Source: Acidobacteriota bacterium
GTDB lineage: Bacteria; Acidobacteriota; Thermoanaerobaculia; Gp7-AA8
Length of the DNA: 64,000 bases
NCBI GenBank assembly: GCA_003223645.1
Contig: QHVT01000017.1
Location: 62,001-126,000 of the forward strand
Direction: 5' to 3'
The translations under genes were made by a program, and so were the position numbers. The notes below the pieces were generated by a model, which saw only the letters and a list, made by a program, of their open reading frames with translations, searched no databases and was not told the DNA's origin. This document shows, piece after piece, positions 52,901-59,992 of this stretch (position 1 is its first letter; each line of letters starts with the position of its first letter).

Positions 52901-53313
52901 AACTGCGCCTGCATCACGAATGGATCGCCGACTGGATTCGCCGTCCCGGCGAGATGATCCCCGACACGCGCATGCCCGCGAACTTCCCGCGCGACGCGCA
53001 GACCGGCGGCTTCAAGTCGCCGCTCGCCGGCGCGATCGACACGCCCGCATTCGCCGCGCACAAAGCAGCGCTGCTGCCGTACTTCGAGAGCGAAGAAGCG
53101 CTGCGCAAGACGATGAGCGACGCCGTCGCACTCACCAACTATCTGCGCGACTACATCTGGTCCATCGGAATCAATCAGATGCGCAGCGCCGGCGCCGGCC
53201 CCGAATCCCCCGCGCCGCAACAACAACCCACATCGCCGCCGGTGCCCGTACAGACCGGCGATCGCGCGCCGGCTCCTCCGGTCAGGAGCGCGCGCGCAGG
53301 ATCACGCCGATGA
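49987..53313 (+). CDS. Membrane-anchored octahaem c-type cytochrome
   Basis: A 1108-residue protein. One N-terminal helix (about 17-38, LIFALTSLGLLAGTGLMVGY) is followed by a coiled coil (about 45-215). Then come eight CxxCH haem sites: CQTCH, CTVCH, CLKCH, CHACH, CMACH, CYSCH, CRGCH and CAQCH. Several modules have the mono-haem cytochrome c pattern with a later Met (MPSFF, MPSLRLS, MPNFHLS, MPTFGFS, MPANFP). It lies between cytochrome b and the oxidase genes, so it probably replaces cytochrome c1 and carries electrons to the oxidase. A Pro-rich tail ends the protein. I know of no standard name for it. Confidence 0.88.
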   Translation: MKPQEPIPHNYSMRKLNLIFALTSLGLLAGTGLMVGYDYIRGWKWFQLEFNRIQEERIEQELKAKDDPATRAKLAEFDREMREGQVVIAKKRDAYLEAQKVLDEWEGKHYAADQDYRFTKAKLDAQRYVTELSVVQHRSDGREQQKKFADLTARVQALNLRLQQATRDRDAARARVDAYLAEIKKIEDRKKEITASVELLNKQLEAVSPKSKRMVLNLPMLDFINPTLKIDQVVLGDLFIDMNYMSVPRVDRCQTCHRAIDRPGFESKKEAERLAAELKRELDANRIQPTKRAETEARVAELQRIVDSPREIPNPFRTHPKLDMFVGSASPHPLLEYGCTVCHRGQDRATEFGRAGHTAMSPKMESRWKRVKMPFFPGPWDYKQRNWGYEENPFLETPMYPRQYTEAGCLKCHGGQIEVKNGDQINKATHMVELYGCHACHKINNWRFTGLQKPGPSLEGIAEKTYPAWAVRWISNPNHFRPTTRMPSFFYQRNMVGPAVPADERARNIKYQDAEIHSIVTYLFDRSTHRTWTPGPQGDAGRGKQLVDSIGCMACHIQQDTVKDEKTGAVRVARRDDFPLERNFGFNLVGVGTKTHAAWIYNWIKNPKAYDKLAPMPSLRLSDGEAADITAYLLTLQKPKFLQEPMRAPDPNVIRELAKGYLIGTMTDTDADAKLRVMPVKEQMLYLGQRSIEKYGCYSCHDIKGFDGLKPIGTELTTEGSKAAHLFDFGFVHEYEHEDGKHEHIMHNVPSWIYNKVRSPRIYDDERTKPYNDKLKMPNFHLSEEEARLATMVVVGLTKERVAANRLAASDSRMRAVEEERKIISQRNCRGCHIVNRSGRAIAAMISDSNFLPPDLTPQGARAQSPWLFNFIKDPTVMKIRPWLSVRMPTFGFSDHEAATLVAGFAAEGNESQFDTHRYDIPPQGNVAVGREVFAMLRCAQCHSTTSVDPANPPVPNTADATSLAPNLTLAKLRLHHEWIADWIRRPGEMIPDTRMPANFPRDAQTGGFKSPLAGAIDTPAFAAHKAALLPYFESEEALRKTMSDAVALTNYLRDYIWSIGINQMRSAGAGPESPAPQQQPTSPPVPVQTGDRAPAPPVRSARAGSRR

Positions 53314-53474
53314 GATGGCAAGGCGGATGGCAGATGGTGGATGGCGGATGGCAGATGGCAGATGGCAGGGGGACCGACGCTACGGTGCCGTTGGTCGAGA
53401 CCATCCGCCATCTGCCATCCGCCATCTGCCATCTGCCATCTGAGGCGCCATCCGCCATCCGCCATCTGCCATCC
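53314..53474. repeat. 7-bp-unit hairpin (GATGGCA type), copy 3
   Basis: Starts one base after the cytochrome stop codon. The left arm has GATGGCAAGGCGGATGGCAG units and the right arm CCGCCATCTGCCATC units, interrupted by TGAGGCG. A unique core of about 35 bp lies between. Confidence 0.88.
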
Positions 53475-53489
53475 AACAAAGGAGAAATG

Positions 53490-54302
53490 ATGTCCGCACG
53501 GAAGTACCTCAGTTTGTTGTTCGCATTCATGCTCGCCTTCGCCCTTGCCTGCGGCAAGGGCAAAGAAGTCGTCGACGAAGGCGAAGACGACGGCGCGTTG
53601 AAGACCGCCGACACCGCCGCGACGTCGACTGCCGCCGCGACTCCCGCGGCTGCGCCGGTCGCAGTCGCCGACGCCGCGACGATCAACGGCCTCGTGAAGT
53701 TCGAAGGCGCCGCGCCGAACATGCCGGCGATTCCGATGGGCGCCGATCCGTACTGCGCGTCGCAGCATCCGACGCCGGCGAAGGACGAAGAAGTCGTCGT
53801 CGGTCCGGGCGGCGAGCTGGCCAACGTGATCGTGTGGGTGAAGAACGCGCCCAACGGTCCCGCCGCGACGACACCGGCCGTCCTCGATCAGAGAGGCTGC
53901 CAGTATCACCCGCACGTGCAGGCCGTGCAGGTCGGCCAGACGCTCCAGATCAAGAACAGCGACAACACGCTGCACAACGTCCACGCGATGCCGGCCGTGA
54001 ACAGCCAGTTCAACGAAGGACAGCCCGTGCAGGGAATGGTCTCGGAGAAGAAGTTCGACAAAGTCGAAGGGACGCCGTTCCGCGTGAAGTGCGACGTCCA
54101 CGGATGGATGAAGTCGTGGATGATCGTCCTACCGCACCCGTACCACTCCACTTCGGCAATGAACGGCACGTTCTCCATCGCCAACCTCCCGCCCGGCAAC
54201 TACACCCTCGTCGCCTGGCACGAGAAGTATGGCCAGCAGGAGCAGCAGGTGACGGTGGGAGCGAAAGAGCAGAAGCAGATTACGTTTACGTTCAAAGGAT
54301 GA
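53490..54302 (+). CDS. Plastocyanin-like copper lipoprotein
   Basis: A 270-residue protein. The signal peptide MSARKYLSLLFAFMLAFALA ends in a lipobox, with Cys22 lipidated (ALACGKG). An Ala/Thr linker follows. The cupredoxin part shows LHNVHAMPAVN (copper His) and FRVKCDVHGWMKSWM with the Cys, His and Met of a type 1 copper site. It may carry electrons between the octahaem cytochrome and the oxidase. AAAGGAG lies 5 nt before the ATG at 53490. Residues 55-75 begin the structured domain (ATINGLVKFEGAAPN), and carboxypeptidase-like beta folding ends the chain (LPPGNYTLVAWHEKYGQQEQ). Confidence 0.83.
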   Translation: MSARKYLSLLFAFMLAFALACGKGKEVVDEGEDDGALKTADTAATSTAAATPAAAPVAVADAATINGLVKFEGAAPNMPAIPMGADPYCASQHPTPAKDEEVVVGPGGELANVIVWVKNAPNGPAATTPAVLDQRGCQYHPHVQAVQVGQTLQIKNSDNTLHNVHAMPAVNSQFNEGQPVQGMVSEKKFDKVEGTPFRVKCDVHGWMKSWMIVLPHPYHSTSAMNGTFSIANLPPGNYTLVAWHEKYGQQEQQVTVGAKEQKQITFTFKG

Positions 54303-54305
54303 GAA

Positions 54306-54387
54306 TGCGGTTGCGCGGTTGCGCGGTCACTCGGTTACGCGGCAAATGCACCGCGCGACCGCGCGACCGCGCAACTGCGCAACCGAG
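54306..54387. repeat. 8-bp-unit hairpin (GCGGTTGC type)
   Basis: GCGGTTGCGCGGTTGCGCGG units on the left and CCGCGCGACCGCGCAACTGC units on the right around a short CAAATGCA core. It sits 3 bp after the cupredoxin stop and before ctaD. It belongs to the same family as 15759, 21091 and the triplicated 57701 element. Confidence 0.85.
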
Positions 54388-54400
54388 GTGAGGAGGCAAG

Positions 54401-56320
54401 ATGCCCCCAAAACGACAGATTCGCGTAGGCACCCAATGGATGTACGCGCGCGACGCGCAACGCGCGCTCGAAGAGGCGATTCGCGTCTCGGAAGACGAAC
54501 AGCGCGAGCACGGGCATCACGTTCCGTTCATTCGCAAGTACGTCTTCTCCACCGATCACAAGTGGATCGGCATTCAGTACGCGATCACGGCGCTGACGTT
54601 CCTCCTCATCGGCTTCTCGCTGATGCTGCTCATGCGCTGGCAGCTCGCGTTCCCGGGCCGGTCGATGACCGAGATCCCGATCATCGGCTCGTTCCTCGTG
54701 AAGTTCCTCGGGCAGTCCAACGTCCCCGGCGGCGTGATGCTCCCCGAGTTCTACAACCAGCTCGGCGCGATGCACGGCACGATCATGGTCTTCCTCGCGA
54801 TCGTCCCGCTCGCCGTCGGCGCCTTCGGCAACTACGTCGTGCCGCTGCAGATCGGCGCGCCCGACATGGCCTTCCCGAAGCTCAACATGATGAGCTACTG
54901 GTGCTACCTGCCGGGCGGCATCCTCATGCTCTCGAGCTTCTTTTTTCCCGGCGGCGCGGCGAACTCCGGGTGGACCTCGTATCCGCCGCTCTCCATCATC
55001 GCCACACAAGGGCAGACCATCTGGATTCTCGGCATGGTCCTGCTCATCACCTCATCGCTCCTCGGGTCGGTCAACTTCATCGTCACGATCTTCCAGCTGC
55101 GAGCGAAGGGGCTGACGTTCATGCGCCTGCCGTTCTTCGTCTGGGCGCAGCTCGTCACTTCGTTCCTTCTCCTCCTTGCGTTTCCTCCGCTGGAGGCCGC
55201 GGCGATTCTGCAGCTCATGGATCGCGTCGCCGGCACGAGCTTCTTCCTGCCGAGCGGTCTGGTGATCAGCGGCACGCCGCTCACCAACGCCGGCGGCGGC
55301 AACCCGCTGTTGTGGCAGCACCTGTTCTGGTTCCTGGCGCACCCCGAGGTGTACGTGCTGATTCTTCCCGGGATGGGAATCATCTCGGAGGTCATCGCCA
55401 ACAACACGCGCAAGCCGCTGTGGGGCTACAAGTCGCTCGTCGGCGCCGGCGTGTTCCTCGGCTTCATGTCCTTCGTCGTCTGGGCGCACCACATGTTCAT
55501 GACCGGCATGGGCACGGTCATCAGCGCCTTCTTCCAGACCACGACGATGATCATCTCCATCCCGTCGGTCATCATCCTTACGGCGCTCATCATGTCGTTA
55601 TGGGGCGCATCCATCCGCTTTACAGTGCCGATGCTGTTCGCGCTGGCGTTCCTTCCGATGTTCGGCATCGGCGGCTTGACCGGACTTCCTCTCGGACTCG
55701 CCGCCGCCGACATCCATCTCCACGACACCTACTACGTCATCGGTCACTTCCACTACGTCGTCGCGCCGGGAACGATCTTCGCGATGTTCGCCGGCATCTA
55801 CTACTGGTTCCCGAAAGCGACCGGGCGCCAGATGAACGAGAAGCTCGGCAAGATCCACTTCTGGCTCTCGCTGATCTGCATCAACTGCGTGTTCATGCCG
55901 ATGTTCTATCAGGGACTGGCCGGCGTCTCGCGGCGCCTGTACGACGGCGGCGCGCAATACGCGCACGCGAAGCCGGTCATCTGGTCCAACCTCTTCATCT
56001 CCAGCGCGGCGTGGCTGCTGCTCGTCGCGCAGATCCCGTTCATCTTCAATTTCTTCTACAGCATCTTCAAAGGACAGCGCGTCGGCGCGAACCACTGGCA
56101 GGCGACGACGCTGGAGTGGGCGGCCGCGACTTCGCCCCCGCTCGCACACGGCAATTTCGCCGTCGCGCCGGTCGTCTATCGCGGACCGTACGAATACAGC
56201 GTGCCGGGATACGAAGCGGCCGACTATCTCCCGCAGAACGTGCCGGATGAACCGGCGCTGCCGCCGGCCACCGGCGGCGGAATGCTCGGCGCGGCCGCGG
56301 TTGCGCAGAAGGAGTCATAG
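54401..56320 (+). CDS. ctaD: Cytochrome c oxidase subunit I (aa3-type)
   Basis: A 639-residue twelve-helix-plus oxidase subunit. HPEVYVLILPGMGIISE contains the HPEVY cross-link motif with the E278 equivalent, so it is an A-type oxidase. WGYKSLVG carries the K-channel Lys, HHMFMTGM the CuB His pair and HDTYYVIGHFHYV the haem ligands. An extra N-terminal stretch of about 55 residues precedes helix I. It reduces O2 to water and pumps protons. GAGGAGG precedes the ATG at 54401. Subunit III follows by 3 bp. Confidence 0.96.
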   Translation: MPPKRQIRVGTQWMYARDAQRALEEAIRVSEDEQREHGHHVPFIRKYVFSTDHKWIGIQYAITALTFLLIGFSLMLLMRWQLAFPGRSMTEIPIIGSFLVKFLGQSNVPGGVMLPEFYNQLGAMHGTIMVFLAIVPLAVGAFGNYVVPLQIGAPDMAFPKLNMMSYWCYLPGGILMLSSFFFPGGAANSGWTSYPPLSIIATQGQTIWILGMVLLITSSLLGSVNFIVTIFQLRAKGLTFMRLPFFVWAQLVTSFLLLLAFPPLEAAAILQLMDRVAGTSFFLPSGLVISGTPLTNAGGGNPLLWQHLFWFLAHPEVYVLILPGMGIISEVIANNTRKPLWGYKSLVGAGVFLGFMSFVVWAHHMFMTGMGTVISAFFQTTTMIISIPSVIILTALIMSLWGASIRFTVPMLFALAFLPMFGIGGLTGLPLGLAAADIHLHDTYYVIGHFHYVVAPGTIFAMFAGIYYWFPKATGRQMNEKLGKIHFWLSLICINCVFMPMFYQGLAGVSRRLYDGGAQYAHAKPVIWSNLFISSAAWLLLVAQIPFIFNFFYSIFKGQRVGANHWQATTLEWAAATSPPLAHGNFAVAPVVYRGPYEYSVPGYEAADYLPQNVPDEPALPPATGGGMLGAAAVAQKES

Positions 56321-56323
56321 ACG

Positions 56324-56971
56324 ATGACGGCACATGCGGAACCGCTGCACGCGGTCGGCGGACACGAAGAACATCACGAGATCGAGATCCCGTACACCGT
56401 TCACGCGCGGCCCGACACCGGCGTGTACAACGGCAAGCTCGGGATCTGGCTCTTTCTCGCCTCCGAGGTCATGTTGTTCGGGGCGCTCTTCTCGACGCTG
56501 ATCCTCTTGCGCACCAGCGCGCCGACGTGGCCGCGCGGATTCGAAGAGCTGAACATCCCGCTGGCCACGATCAACACCTTCAACCTCATCGCCTCATCGG
56601 TGACCGTCGTGATGGCCTGGGCGAATCTCCGCCTCGGCAAGCTGAAAAGAGCGAAGCTGTTCCTCGGCATCACGCTCTTGTGCGGCTTCATCTTCATGGG
56701 GATCAAGGCCGTCGAGTACGGCACGAAGTTCCAGCACCATCACTATCCGTCGACCAACAACTTCTTCGCGACCTACTTCGTGATGACCGGCCTGCACGGA
56801 CTGCACGTCCTCGGCGGGATGGTCGTCTTCACCTATCTGCTGCTGACCGCGGACAAGTGGTACGAGAAGCACCGCGATCAGTACACGAACCGCGTCGAGA
56901 TCACGGGCCTCTACTGGCACTTCGTCGACCTCGTCTGGATCTTTCTCTTCCCGACTCTGTACTTGTTGTAG
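56324..56971 (+). CDS. ctaE: Cytochrome c oxidase subunit III
   Basis: A 215-residue protein with five helices. The short HIS-rich N-terminus (HAVGGHEEHHEIEIPY) is followed by LGIWLFLASEVMLFGALFST, TGLHGLHVLGGMVVF and WHFVDLVWIFLFPTLYL, all subunit III blocks. The five-helix length is normal for bacterial caa3/aa3 oxidases. It lies between subunits I and IV. Confidence 0.95.
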   Translation: MTAHAEPLHAVGGHEEHHEIEIPYTVHARPDTGVYNGKLGIWLFLASEVMLFGALFSTLILLRTSAPTWPRGFEELNIPLATINTFNLIASSVTVVMAWANLRLGKLKRAKLFLGITLLCGFIFMGIKAVEYGTKFQHHHYPSTNNFFATYFVMTGLHGLHVLGGMVVFTYLLLTADKWYEKHRDQYTNRVEITGLYWHFVDLVWIFLFPTLYLL

Positions 56972-56980
56972 GAGCGCGCG

Positions 56981-57493
56981 ATGACTGACAACGCAGCACC
57001 GCATCCCCCCGCGCACATGGCCCCGGATCAGCAGGCCGGAGGACCGCCGCAAGAGCCGCTCGGCGATCACTCCGGCCACGATCATGCGCACGAGCTGGGA
57101 CACGACAACAGCCCCGAGGCGGTGAAGAAAGAGATCAGGAAATACCTGTACGTGTTTTACTCGCTGGCGGTGCTGACCGGCATCACCGTCTGGATCAGCA
57201 CGTTTCATTTGCCGATCCACATCGCCGTCATCATCGCGCTCGTCGTCGCGGCGACGAAGGGCTCCCTGGTCGCGGCGTTCTTCATGCATCTCATTTCCGA
57301 GCGAAAGCTGATCTACGCCGTGCTGGTGCTGACGGTGTTCTTCTTCGGGGTGCTGATGTGGGGACCGTGGCATCACCGCTACGACGCGCAACGCGAATGG
57401 CCGGGCTACGACCTGCACGCGGGCAAACCGTCCGCGGCGGCCGAGCCGGCCGAACAGAACCCGAATCACCCGGCAACCACAACGACTCATTAA
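56981..57493 (+). CDS. ctaF: Cytochrome c oxidase subunit IV (prokaryotic type)
   Basis: A 170-residue protein. A His- and Pro-rich N-terminus (1-45) precedes three helices (YLYVFYSLAVLTGITVWIST; VIIALVVAATKGSLVAAFFM; YAVLVLTVFFFGVLMWGP). The KGSLVAAFFMHL segment is the family mark. The His-rich tail could bind copper. It follows ctaE by 9 bp. Confidence 0.88.
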   Translation: MTDNAAPHPPAHMAPDQQAGGPPQEPLGDHSGHDHAHELGHDNSPEAVKKEIRKYLYVFYSLAVLTGITVWISTFHLPIHIAVIIALVVAATKGSLVAAFFMHLISERKLIYAVLVLTVFFFGVLMWGPWHHRYDAQREWPGYDLHAGKPSAAAEPAEQNPNHPATTTTH

Positions 57494-57496
57494 TGC

Positions 57497-57697
57497 ATGT
57501 CGCTCAAGGTCTTCCACATCGTGTTCGTCATCGTGACGACGATCCTGTCGCTCTTCGTAGCGCTGTGGGGGATCCGCGAGTTCGCGCAGCAGAAAAGCAC
57601 CGGCGGACTCGCCCTCGGCCTGGTCTTTCTCGCGGCCGCGATCGCGCTGATGGTGTACGGCAAGCGCGTGTACGCGAAGTTGAAGGAGATTCCTTGA
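57497..57697 (+). CDS. Small two-helix membrane protein of the oxidase operon
   Basis: A 66-residue protein: MSLKVFHIVFVIVTTILSLF at the start (first helix), GGLALGLVFLAAAIALMVYG (second), ending in a basic YGKRVYAKLKEIP. It is probably a small assembly or accessory subunit of the oxidase. The start is 3 bp after the ctaF stop. Confidence 0.72.
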   Translation: MSLKVFHIVFVIVTTILSLFVALWGIREFAQQKSTGGLALGLVFLAAAIALMVYGKRVYAKLKEIP

Positions 57698-57700
57698 TTC

Positions 57701-58033
57701 GGTTGCGCGGTTACGCGGTCGCGCGGTTATGCGGCAAAGCGCGTGCGATGTTCGCGCCGCGCAACCGCGCGACTGCGCGACTGCGCAACCTCGTGCTCGT
57801 GCTCGTGACATGGTTGCGCGGTTACGCGGTCACGCGGTTGCGCGGGAAAGCGCGTGCGATGTTCGCGCCGCGCAATCGCGCGATTGTGCGACTGCGCAAC
57901 CTCGTGCTCGTCCCCATGACGCGGTTGCGCGGTCACGCGGTCACGCGGTTGCGCGGCAAAGCGCGTGCGATGTTCGCGCCGCGCAACCGCGCGACTGCGC
58001 GACTGCGCAACCTCGTGTTCGTGCTCGTCGTGC
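57701..58033. repeat. Three tandem 111-bp units containing a GCGGTTGC hairpin
   Basis: Units begin at 57701, 57812 and 57923, exactly 111 bp apart. Each holds GGTTGCGCGGTTACGCGG, a GCGCGTGCGATGTTCGCGCC centre, the complementary GCGCAACCGCGCGACTGCGC arm and CAACCTCGTGCTCGTGCTCG. The last segment of unit 3 merges with the signal peptide of the next gene, so the duplication copied the hairpin plus the gene's start. 111 is divisible by 3 and the frame remains open. Confidence 0.88.
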
Positions 58034-58254
58034 TCATGCTCGCCCAGCCTTTGTTCGCGTGTCCGGCCTGCTACGGCGCGCCCGGCGATCCGATGGTGAA
58101 AGGCACGAACAACGGCGTGTGGGTGCTCCTCGGCGTCGTCGGCTTCGTGCAGACCGGCTTCGTCGCGATGTTCTGGAGTTTCTGGCGGCGCGCGCGGGCC
58201 CAGAAGAAGTTCCGCGACCAGTTCCACGTCATTGAAGGGGGACCGCATCCATGA
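57970..58254 (+). CDS. Small exported membrane protein with repeat-derived N-terminus
   Basis: A 94-residue protein if ATG 57970 is used. MFAPRNRATARLRN gives a basic n-region, LVFVLVVLMLAQPLFA the hydrophobic core, then CPACYGAPGDPMVKG and a transmembrane helix (about VWVLLGVVGFVQTGFVAMFW). The basic n-region lies in the repeat. GTG 58015 is an alternative start. The CPACYG motif could be a metal or redox site. It overlaps ctaC by ATGA, so it belongs to the oxidase operon. Its role is unknown. Confidence 0.6.
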   Translation: MFAPRNRATARLRNLVFVLVVLMLAQPLFACPACYGAPGDPMVKGTNNGVWVLLGVVGFVQTGFVAMFWSFWRRARAQKKFRDQFHVIEGGPHP

Positions 58255-59018
58255 GGAATTTCCTCGCCAAGTACATGCCGCCGGATTACTCCGCGCATGG
58301 CCCAGCGCTCGATCAGCTCAATGCCGTCGTGCATACACTGATGCTGATCCTCTTCGTGATCTGGGGCCTGCTGTTCGCGTACATGCTGTGGCGCTTCCGC
58401 GCGTCGAAGCAGCCGAAGGCGGTCTATCACGGCACCCATTCGCATCTCTCGACGTATGCGGAAGCAGGCGTGGCGGTCGTCGAAGTCATCCTGCTGGTCG
58501 GCTTCTCGATCCCGCTCTGGTATCGATGGACGCAGCGTCCCGAGCCGGCCAAGAACCCGATCGAAGTACGCCTCGTCGCCGAACAGTTTGCGTGGAACGT
58601 TCACTATCCTGGACCCGACGGCGTGTTCGGCAAGATGAACGTGAAGCTCGTGTCCTCGTCGAATCCTCTCGGACTCGATCCGAATGATCCGACCGCGAAG
58701 GACGACGTCGTGACGCTCAATCAGCTGCACATGCAGGTGAACCGTCCGATCATCGTGCGCATCACCTCGAAGGACGTCATTCACAGCTTCTCCCTCCCGT
58801 ACATGCGCGTGAAGCAGGACGCCCTTCCGGGGATGGAAGTTCCGGTACACTTCACGCCGATCAAGACCAGCGGCACGGAGCCGTGGGAGATCGCGTGCGC
58901 GCAGCTGTGCGGCCTCGGCCACTACCGCATGCGCGGGCAGTATCACGTCCACACCAAGGCGGATTTCGACAAGTGGTACGCGTCGGAGCCGCGCGCGGTC
59001 GCCAACATCTCAGGATGA
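58251..59018 (+). CDS. ctaC: Cytochrome c oxidase subunit II
   Basis: A 255-residue protein with two N-terminal helices (about 27-47 and 72-92) and a periplasmic cupredoxin domain. The CuA site is complete: His in VIHSFSLPYM, and the Cys-x3-Cys, His and Met of CAQLCGLGHYRMRG. There is no C-terminal cytochrome c domain, so it is aa3 rather than caa3. The order I-III-IV-II is rearranged from the common II-I. It overlaps neighbours by ATGA on both sides. Confidence 0.95.
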   Translation: MRNFLAKYMPPDYSAHGPALDQLNAVVHTLMLILFVIWGLLFAYMLWRFRASKQPKAVYHGTHSHLSTYAEAGVAVVEVILLVGFSIPLWYRWTQRPEPAKNPIEVRLVAEQFAWNVHYPGPDGVFGKMNVKLVSSSNPLGLDPNDPTAKDDVVTLNQLHMQVNRPIIVRITSKDVIHSFSLPYMRVKQDALPGMEVPVHFTPIKTSGTEPWEIACAQLCGLGHYRMRGQYHVHTKADFDKWYASEPRAVANISG

Positions 59019-59992
59019 AACTCGTTCAGCCCAATGTCCCCACGGAAACGACGCCTCTCTGGCTGCGGCGCTTCACCAGGCTCGTCGCGGTCAGCACGCT
59101 GTTCCTGATCTTCGCCGGCGCGATGGTGACGTCGCACGACGCCGGCCTCTCCGTTCCCGACTGGCCGACGACGTACGGCCGGAACATGTTCACGTTCCCG
59201 TTCAGCCAGTGGCGCGCGAACATCTTCTACGAGCATAGCCATCGTCTCGTCGCGTCGACCGTCGGCTTTCTCGTCGTCATCCAGGCGCTCTGGCTGCAGC
59301 GCCGCGAGCCGAAACGCTTCGTGCGCCGCCTCGGATGGCTCTCCCTCGGCGCCGTTCTCGCGCAGGGACTCCTCGGCGGATTGACCGTGATCTTCCTGCT
59401 GCCGAAGGCGATTTCGATCTCCCACGCCGGCCTCGCCGAGATCTTCTTCTGCCTCAATGTCTCGATCGCCTTCTTCACCTCGCGCTTCTACGAAGACCTG
59501 CGCAAACACGAGAAAGGCGACGCGCCTGTCGGCATGGCATGGGGACTGACCGCGCTCGTCTACGCGCAGATCCTCGCCGGCGCGCTGATGCGCCACCTTC
59601 ACGCCGGACTGGCGATCCCCGACTTCCCGCGCTCGTTCGGACGCTGGATCCCGCGCTTCACGTCGATCGAGATCATCTCCGCCTTCACGCATCGCGTCGG
59701 AGCCGTGCTCGTCGCGCTGATGGTGATCGCGATGGCCGTGCGCCTCCTGCGCTTCGATCGCAATCATCCGCTGCGCTTCTTGTCCACACTGCTCGTCGTC
59801 ATCGTCGCCGCGCAAGTCCTGCTCGGCGCCTACACGATCTGGAGCGGCAAACAGCCGATCATCACCAGCTTGCACGTGATGACCGGCGCGTCGACGCTCG
59901 CGATTTCGCTCATCCTCACGCTCACCGCGCGGACGGTCGCGTGGCGTCACTTCCGTGCTGGTGCGCTGATCGCAAGCGAGGTTCCGGCATGA
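59015..59992 (+). CDS. ctaA: Haem A synthase
   Basis: A 325-residue protein with eight helices that oxidises the haem O methyl group to formyl. His residues in EHSHRLVAS, ISISHAGLAEI, FTHRVGAVLV and ITSLHVMTGAS match the four conserved haem ligands. The N-terminal GAMVTSHDAGLSVPDWPTTY and the repeated HAGLAIPDFPRSFG motifs confirm the family. The ATGA overlaps with ctaC and ctaB keep it in the operon. Confidence 0.94.
   Translation: MKLVQPNVPTETTPLWLRRFTRLVAVSTLFLIFAGAMVTSHDAGLSVPDWPTTYGRNMFTFPFSQWRANIFYEHSHRLVASTVGFLVVIQALWLQRREPKRFVRRLGWLSLGAVLAQGLLGGLTVIFLLPKAISISHAGLAEIFFCLNVSIAFFTSRFYEDLRKHEKGDAPVGMAWGLTALVYAQILAGALMRHLHAGLAIPDFPRSFGRWIPRFTSIEIISAFTHRVGAVLVALMVIAMAVRLLRFDRNHPLRFLSTLLVVIVAAQVLLGAYTIWSGKQPIITSLHVMTGASTLAISLILTLTARTVAWRHFRAGALIASEVPA

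Noticed and set aside
51067-53226. 719-residue minus-strand frame opposite the octahaem cytochrome
   Set aside because: The plus strand carries eight CxxCH motifs and a membrane anchor. The reverse frame has only low-complexity sequence.
52239-54302. 687-residue protein running from the cytochrome gene into the cupredoxin gene
   Set aside because: The upstream part is a wrong-frame reading of the cytochrome. AAAGGAG and a lipoprotein signal place the real start at 53490.
57358-58254. 298-residue plus-strand frame through ctaF and the triplicated repeat
   Set aside because: The first part is an out-of-frame reading of ctaF and the small membrane gene. Only the last segment, from about 57970, is a credible gene.
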